This document shows positions 58,477 through 64,000 of a stretch of DNA of 64,000 nt, in pieces (positions within the stretch are counted from its first letter, which is position 1; each line of letters opens with the position of its first letter). The position numbers and the translations under genes were made by a program. The notes under the pieces are model-generated. The model ran no database searches and was not told the DNA's origin. It worked only from the letters and a program-made list of their open reading frames with translations. Source of the stretch: Melastoma dodecandrum (lineage: Eukaryota; Streptophyta; Magnoliopsida; Myrtales; Melastomataceae); the NCBI GenBank assembly GCA_029817715.1, contig JARUPY010000085.1, forward strand, positions 5,766,001 to 5,830,000. The letters run 5' to 3'.

Positions 58477-60293
58477 CTTAACCGGAGAGGATGGCTAAGG
58501 TGAGTTTTTTTTTTATGTACTTTAGTTATTTTGGTCTCTTGAAAGTATTATTGCCGCTTTACTGCATCTAAACCGAGTAATGTCAAATAGAGCATAATTT
58601 CTAATGGTTCAAATATTACCGAGAAAAGGAAGGATAAAATGCTTCCTTGATTTTACCTTTACCTTTTCATTATTTTGTTCAGATTATTATATCCCAATCG
58701 TCTGTTATTTAAATTCACATTTGTGCCTATGTTTTTCTTATCCACCTACAGCTGATATTCATAGTCTTGAGGGAGTTTCTTCACAGTCATGACATTCATA
58801 TGCTGTAAAGCACATCAAAGGATGCAAAGGCCCCTATGTACAACAGTTACCTATAAAATAGATACTTCGTTGAACGAATCTACCGTCTTGATTGTTCAGC
58901 CTACATGCTAGCATGTGATCAGAAAATATCATGTGCACTTTACTTCAAAAATTTCAACCGCATGAGCAATGTCCTACTAAAAGTTGTATCAGTAACTTAG
59001 GCGATAGGTCTTTTGGATGTCAAAGGAAATTTTGCAGATGGTGATGAAAGATGCCATTGATAATTGGCTCTTGAAGCAGATCCAATGGCTTCACAATGAA
59101 GAAAATATTTCGCATGGTATTAGATGGGTTCAAGACGTGAGCACTTAATATTTTCCAGTATCGGTTTGCTCTTGGAATTTTGCTAGTTATGGTAAATTTG
59201 TGATGCTGGAACATAATCTTATTTTTAGATTTTATAATATTAAGGGTATTTTAGAAATATCGCATTATATTTCTTTTTGAATATAAATAAAGCCTTAGGT
59301 TTTCTAAGGACGTATGTGATTTTAAGAATTTCTTAAGGTACAAACCCTAGAATTGTCTACCGCTACGCTACTACATCAATTTGGATTGGGGTCTTAATTA
59401 AATGTGTTAGCATAAAGAAAAGAAAGGTTGGTCCGTTTCTAGATATTAAAAAACTTGTTCCAGCAAGAGTTGTTCTCTTGTTTTGTGTTTTTTTTGTGAT
59501 GTTTTGGGTATGTTATGTGCTTGTAATATCTTCCATGAAGTTCCTTTTTTCTTCGAATTGTACTCATTTGAAAATGCTTAAATAGAATAAGGGGCAAAAT
59601 ATAATTCATGTTACTAACAAGGGCTTTTAGATTTTGTGGCCCGGTGGTGTGTTCTTCTTGAGAGTTGGAATTGGGCCAAATTTATCAAGTGTCGTGGAAT
59701 CATCGGAGGAGAAGTTATTCCAGACTACCGAGCTAGTTTTCCGGCAGTAGAGCTGCACGGCAAGGTTCCTTTGAGGTACAACTCGAAATTGCTCGTGGGA
59801 CTAGTGATGTAAAGAAGTTGTTGCTTGGTTAAGAGTGCATACTCATACATACCTATCATTTTTATGGTTGTGTTGAGCTTAGGTTGCTTCTTCTTTTACA
59901 TATAGATCTAATTAAGTAATGCTCTAAAAGTATAATTTCCACCTTTTGGTTGAAAGTTTATGCTCTCGATTAATTATATAATGAGATATCGTGCGTGCAA
60001 TCGTAGGCGGTGCCCCAGCTCCTTTGGTGAGCTTGATAGGCCCCAAACAGTATCGACGTTGCGCTAGGGACATGGAGTAATTTCTTCAGGTTTGGCATGG
60101 TTCTCGCTTGTCCTTGTTTAAACAAAATTATGTTCATTTCTGTGGGCTTATTGGTGTTTTTGTTGTTTTGATAGTCATCGATATGCGTAAAACAACTCGG
60201 TTATGGTATATATTGGAAATATTGCTGGTGGCGGTGTCCCCAGAGTTGCTGGAACTCGTGCTCTATGTTTGTTAGAAAATTCAACCTCAGCAT
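58477..60293 (+). pseudogene. PX/sorting-nexin family gene, C-terminal exons (Nexin_C), decayed
   Basis: Exons in order. 58477-58499 encodes LNRRGWLR. 59001-59136 encodes VFWMSKEILQMVMKDAIDNW and NISHGIRWVQD. From 59631 comes ILWPGGVFFLRVGIGPN and, in a shifted frame, SFEVQLEIARGTSDVKKLLL. From 60005 comes APLVSLIGPKQYRRCARDME. The final part, KQLGYG then LEILLVAVSPELLELVLY, ends at 60293. This is the conserved Nexin_C end of plant PX-domain proteins. Lesions: TAG at 59005-59007 where the family has Gln, a frame break in the third exon, TAA after ARDME, and a two-base shift near 60215. The upstream PXA and PX parts are absent. Confidence 0.8.
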
Positions 60294-60378
60294 AGACACT
60301 AAGATTGCTGTTAGCAACTGCCGCGTATTCCCCTTCTGCGTGTTGTCCAGGAACTCAAGGACAGAAACTAGCTAACTG

Positions 60379-60520
60379 TACAGAACAGGGGCGCGAGAAT
60401 TTCAGTTCACATGGCATGACATTGTATTTTGTATATAACCCATTCGTTATTACGTATGTCAGTCCCTAACCTCGTCTTCATCAATTCTGCTGGTCACAAA
60501 CACCGGAATCTTATGTTGTA
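60379..60520 (+). other. Nexin 3' untranslated block copied at 49.9 kb
   Basis: TGTACAGAACAGGGGCG and the next ~130 bases recur near 49882-50010, there fused directly to the nexin ILWPGG exon. Confidence 0.75.
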
Positions 60521-60604
60521 TATTTGATGAGTAAGAGATGAAGAACTAGTTAAGTGATTCGTTACTGTGTAAAGCAGCAGCATCTTGGTCACATTTTTTA
60601 TGAA

Positions 60605-61060
60605 AAGTCGGCTTGATGCTGAGGGCCCTAGGTTATGGGAGTGATGTTCACATCTATGTTGCATCCGGGGAGGAAACTTTGGCGCCATTAAAGGCGCTGT
60701 TTCCAAATTTTCGTTCCAAGGAAAACAACACTAGTCAGGAAGAGTTAGCATCGATCATGTCCTCTTCGCGTATGGTTGTACCAGATTTACTGTCTGCGAT
60801 GAGAGCGATGTGTTCGTAACCAACGACAACATGGCTAAAATTTTAGCTGGACTGAGGCACTCCTTTTCTTCCTTGTATATAATTAACTGCCACTTTAACA
60901 CAAAATGCGTGCTTTTGGATTTCAGTAGATCCATCCTAATGCAAAGAATCTGTACAAACTCTTCATGAATCGGGAGAACACGACGTGGGAAGTGTTCAAT
61001 CCGGAATGCTTACAGTCAACAGTAGACGCACACAGAGAAACAAGCAAACTCAAAGTGCAA
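60605..61060 (+). pseudogene. O-fucosyltransferase family fragment
   Basis: RALGYGSDVHIYVASGEETL, LAPLKALFPNFRSKENNTSQ and MSSSRMVVPD, then in another frame CDESDVFVTNDNMAKILAGL. A later exon from about 60927 carries HPNAKNLYKLFMNREN and TWEVFNPE. This is the C-terminal part of the plant GDP-fucose O-fucosyltransferase-like proteins of the Golgi. A one-base loss near 60788 breaks frame, and the N-terminal three quarters are missing. Confidence 0.8.
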
Positions 61061-61294
61061 CCAAGAAACAAACATTAGACCATAAACAAAATTACGACTT
61101 CAACTTCAAATGTACCGTCCGATCAAAAAAAATAAAAAAAAGCAAACAAACAAAGCAGAATAGCTGAAAATTTTCGGTCTCAGATAAAAGTTCTGGGAAT
61201 CCATGATCACGAGACAAGAGAAACATAAGTTCATTGATTCCCACCCAAAATATACAGACCCATAAACCCGGAAATGAGAACTTAACTACACCAC

Positions 61295-61795
61295 CTAAGC
61301 CTCGTGAGGGAAATCTTTCCACTCCCACACGTCCAACGCACACTTTCTGAGATCAACAGGAACCGTCTTCCTATCAGCAACGAGGATATACAATGGGGTT
61401 CCTGCACGCCTGAGAAATCGACAAAATCTCGAAAAATCTGCATCTTTGGAAATGAGAACGATTGCACCATTTGGATAGTTGCCGATAAAGCGTGTCATTT
61501 CCAAAACAATCTTGTCGTCAGCCTCTTCTCCTCCGTCCTTCGCTACCATGGGGCTACATAACACCCTATCAATATCTTCGATTCTCTTCATATTTTCTAG
61601 TAAGTGCCTATGCTTTGACCAACCAGTAACGAACAGCTGTTTTAATTCCAAATCTCTTGTCGGGAGGAATTTTTTCAGTCCCAACACGGCCAGTTCTATA
61701 TCTGTTCTCTCAAGTCCAGCTCCAGCCCCCCAATCTATTCTCCTAGGAAGTGGACTGTTCTCCAAATCCCATGCAACCAATGTTGGAATACTCAT
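61295..61795 (-). CDS. NYN-domain protein, intact copy
   Basis: 166 codons, single coding exon. VAWDLENSPLP (Asp10) is followed by a long helical region, GGEEADDKIVLEMTRF (Asp93/Asp94), AIVLISKDADFSRFCRFLRR (Asp118/Asp120) and a last strand PLYILVADR. All acidic positions expected of an NYN (PIN-like, metal-dependent RNase) domain are present. The C-terminus KDFPHEA contains no further domain, so it is a minimal NYN protein. A splice acceptor (TTTTGCAG) ends 12 bases before the ATG, so a 5' leader intron is likely; the leader would start upstream, perhaps near 63.0-63.2 kb. No RNA-binding OST-HTH domain was seen. Confidence 0.8.
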   Translation of the reverse strand: MSIPTLVAWDLENSPLPRRIDWGAGAGLERTDIELAVLGLKKFLPTRDLELKQLFVTGWSKHRHLLENMKRIEDIDRVLCSPMVAKDGGEEADDKIVLEMTRFIGNYPNGAIVLISKDADFSRFCRFLRRAGTPLYILVADRKTVPVDLRKCALDVWEWKDFPHEA

Positions 61796-63230
61796 AGTAC
61801 CTCAAACCTGCAAAATAGTTTGAGAAGCATAAATATACAATCTGTGGCGACAATGATTTCAATAAAATAATAGGCTGAGAAACTGCTTGATTGCATTGAG
61901 AAACCTGCACTAAGTTCAGTAATCAATGATCCAGACCAGTACTATGGACACCGCATCCACATGTAGGAAGAATGTTAGGGTCCTGAAGGTTATCAAAAGA
62001 CTTCATTCACACCCTCTTAGCTTCCATCTTCATTGTTAAGTTTTGAACACCAGAATAATTGATTAAACATCCCCTCACCTTTAAAATTTCAAATCTCCTA
62101 TCAATGGTAATTGTTTGATGTAGCTTGATTACGACGAAAAGCAGAAGCAAAATCGGGCAACATGAACACAGGAATTCATTTTCCCAGATAATTAAGGCTG
62201 TACCAGAACACAAAACAACATATTCCTTTGGTCACAACAAAATCATCAACATATATATATCAGTCAGTGCTTTTTGGACAACTTCTACTAGGACCAGTTT
62301 GCCGAACCCTCCCAACAGATCTTGCCATGACATGCATGGAAAATAACAATATTCATATTCAAAGTATGTCCCAATCATCCAGAACTGGAGGTTCATGTAT
62401 TACACCCAGGTGACATACCAAAAGATAATTCAGGAGAAATCTTTTCGAAGCAGGATTACGCCAATGCCGGTTACAATTTAAGGAACTCGTCATTTCGTTT
62501 CCGGCGACAGGAACTTTTGGAATGAACATTAGAGTTACATCTCGAGGTTACAAATGTGACACTGGGACACCAGGAACGAGAACGTAGAAACGGTTGACAA
62601 TCCCAAAACCCATTTTACTCCGTCTAGCTGGATGTCAAAGCATCAATGGGGCGATTCAATTTGTTCCTCCATCTTCATGCATGGTTCAAAACCCAGAAAC
62701 AAACCCAAACGCTCCGCCATCCCTCCCTACCTACCCATCGGCCTTCAGCGTCCCCACCAACGAAGAATCGGGTGCAAAAGATCAAGAACCCACAAAGCAA
62801 AAGACAAGCATCATCCCGTAAATAAAGAACACCAATCGACCTCAGATCCACACACCCACTTGAAGAAAACAAGAACCCAAAGTCACATAACATAACCCCC
62901 TCCCCCAACCAAAAAGTGTACTACTACCAGCACTAACAAGACGAAATCAAGTCACGATCCAGTCAAAAAAGGAGAAAGAAAGAAATAAAAAAAAAAGCGA
63001 AACAGGGGAACTTTCCAAGTTAAGACATCCCCACGAGGCAAAGCCCGAGAACATTTACCCGGGTAATCGGTAAAGGGACAACTTGGAGGGGGGGAGGGTC
63101 GGCGGCGTTGTGGAGCGGAGTTATCGAATGGAGGCGAGGGAGGAATGGGAAGGGGCCCCGACACCACCCCGTGGCCTCCCCTCCCCCGTCAGATCCCCCC
63201 ACAGAAGATGTCTTTGTTTTCTTTGCCAAA
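61796..63230 (-). other. Likely leader intron and promoter side of the NYN gene
   Basis: Plus- and minus-strand frames here are short and unrecognised. The C-rich, pyrimidine-rich minus-strand segment at about 63100-63230 could be the first untranslated exon. This is inferred only from the acceptor next to 61807. Confidence 0.35.
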
Positions 63231-64000
63231 TTAGCTAAAATACCCTAAAACTTTGTCCTAAAACTTTGTCCCGTTTTTTCGATTTACCAAAACTTTAAAT
63301 AATATCATTAACATAACGTTTTTCCGTTATTTCAAATATGATATCCGTCTATCCGACCCTTTGACGATAATTAACGTGTTGACTGACGTCGTCTGCTTCA
63401 TTTTAGTCCGTTGTGGCACTGATGTGTGTTGAGCCGGCGATGACATGGCACGTATGTGAAGCCAAATAAGACTTCGTCCCCAAAATCATCCTAGGAGCCC
63501 TAATTCTTTTTCATCCCAAAATCCCCCAAAGAAGCCTAAAATCAACCCCCCTCTCCCTCTCAACTAACGGTAGTTAGATTTGTTGTAACGGTCAAACGTT
63601 AAGATGTGTAATAATATTATTCAAAACTCTGGGTAAATTAGGAAAACGAAGCAAAGTTTAGGAAAAAAATAATAATTTGGCCTTTTTATTAAAAAAGAAG
63701 AAACAGCGGGGGAATCTGGGTCTGATGGATGGGATGTGACATCTTTTCGTCATGAAATTCGTCCACGTCAACCTCTAGACAAAGGAGAATACTGGGACAG
63801 GATAATGGAAACACCTGCGCGCACACACAAAAATATATAATATTAAGGCTAAATTAGCAATTATATCCTATACTATATCTCATTTTTTCGATCTATCCCG
63901 TCGTTTGAAACGTATCCTACATTAATCCATACTTAAGACCTTATTTCGACGTTATTCTCCATTAGTTCACCTTCTGACGGAGTCCGATGTGGAAGTCCAC
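63231..64000. other. Intergenic, AT-rich
   Basis: No gene or clear repeat seen. Confidence 0.4.

Noticed and set aside
59671..60378. 700-base insertion in the nexin exon
   Set aside because: The stretch encodes further nexin motifs (SFEVQLEIARG, LVSLIGPKQYRRCARD), so it is native and the shorter copy at 49.8 kb carries a deletion.
1..64000. tRNA, rRNA and CRISPR arrays
   Set aside because: None was seen. Regular repeats found belong to LTR elements or fold-backs.

Overview
The window is plant nuclear DNA, most likely from a eudicot. Genes are split by short introns with normal plant GT/AG borders (OST48 has 13 exons, a GPAT9-like gene 12). Plant-only families are present: SAUR, adenylate isopentenyltransferase, VRN1/REM-type B3, SKU5-like oxidase, GDSL lipase, and LTR elements with plant tRNA primer sites. 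I cannot name the species. All function calls rest on reading translated exons against remembered family patterns; no search was run.

Layout. 0-3.6 kb: a decayed SEC14-like gene on the minus strand, a ~200-bp fold-back element, then unassigned sequence. 3.7-7.3 kb: a complete OST48/DDOST gene. 7.5-8.4 kb: an isopentenyltransferase pseudogene. 9.4-10.6 kb: a complete RER1 gene on the minus strand. 12.8-15.3 kb: a complete but unrecognised plant gene. 16.4-20.4 kb: the first 11 exons of gamma-COP, cut off at an exon border and followed by part of a PX/sorting-nexin gene on the other strand. 22.2-23.0 kb: a terminal-inverted-repeat element. 23.2-24.6 kb: a broken B3 gene. 25.6-30.0 kb: an RRM/glycine-rich pseudogene, two SAUR pseudogenes and one open SAUR, and an SKU5-like fragment. 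31.0-41.7 kb: a decayed GDSL-lipase gene whose first exon was split by a 9.3-kb Athila-like Ty3 element. 43.3-47.1 kb: a Ty1/copia element that has lost most of its reverse transcriptase. 47.2-49.9 kb: an RRM/coiled-coil chimera and a 3'-truncated DnaJ-X gene that runs into a copied nexin exon. 50.5-52.4 kb: a tandem pair of NYN-like genes. 53.0-53.4 kb: first exon of a NAD-isocitrate dehydrogenase. 53.8-57.0 kb: a GPAT9-like gene with three small lesions. 58.5-60.3 kb: C-terminal exons of a nexin gene, then an O-fucosyltransferase fragment. 61.3-61.8 kb: a third, intact NYN gene on the minus strand.

The housekeeping genes that look intact (OST48, RER1) both act in the early secretory pathway, as would gamma-COP if whole. 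There is no operon-like logic, and shared location is probably chance. The main theme is gene fragmentation: many genes stop at or near intron borders, pieces of one gene type lie tens of kb apart on opposite strands, and small blocks are copied between loci. The most unusual parts are the small NYN-domain group, with opposite losses of active-site residues in the tandem pair, and the exon-level chimeras (DnaJ with nexin tail, RRM with coiled coil, B3 with a possible NYN-like middle).
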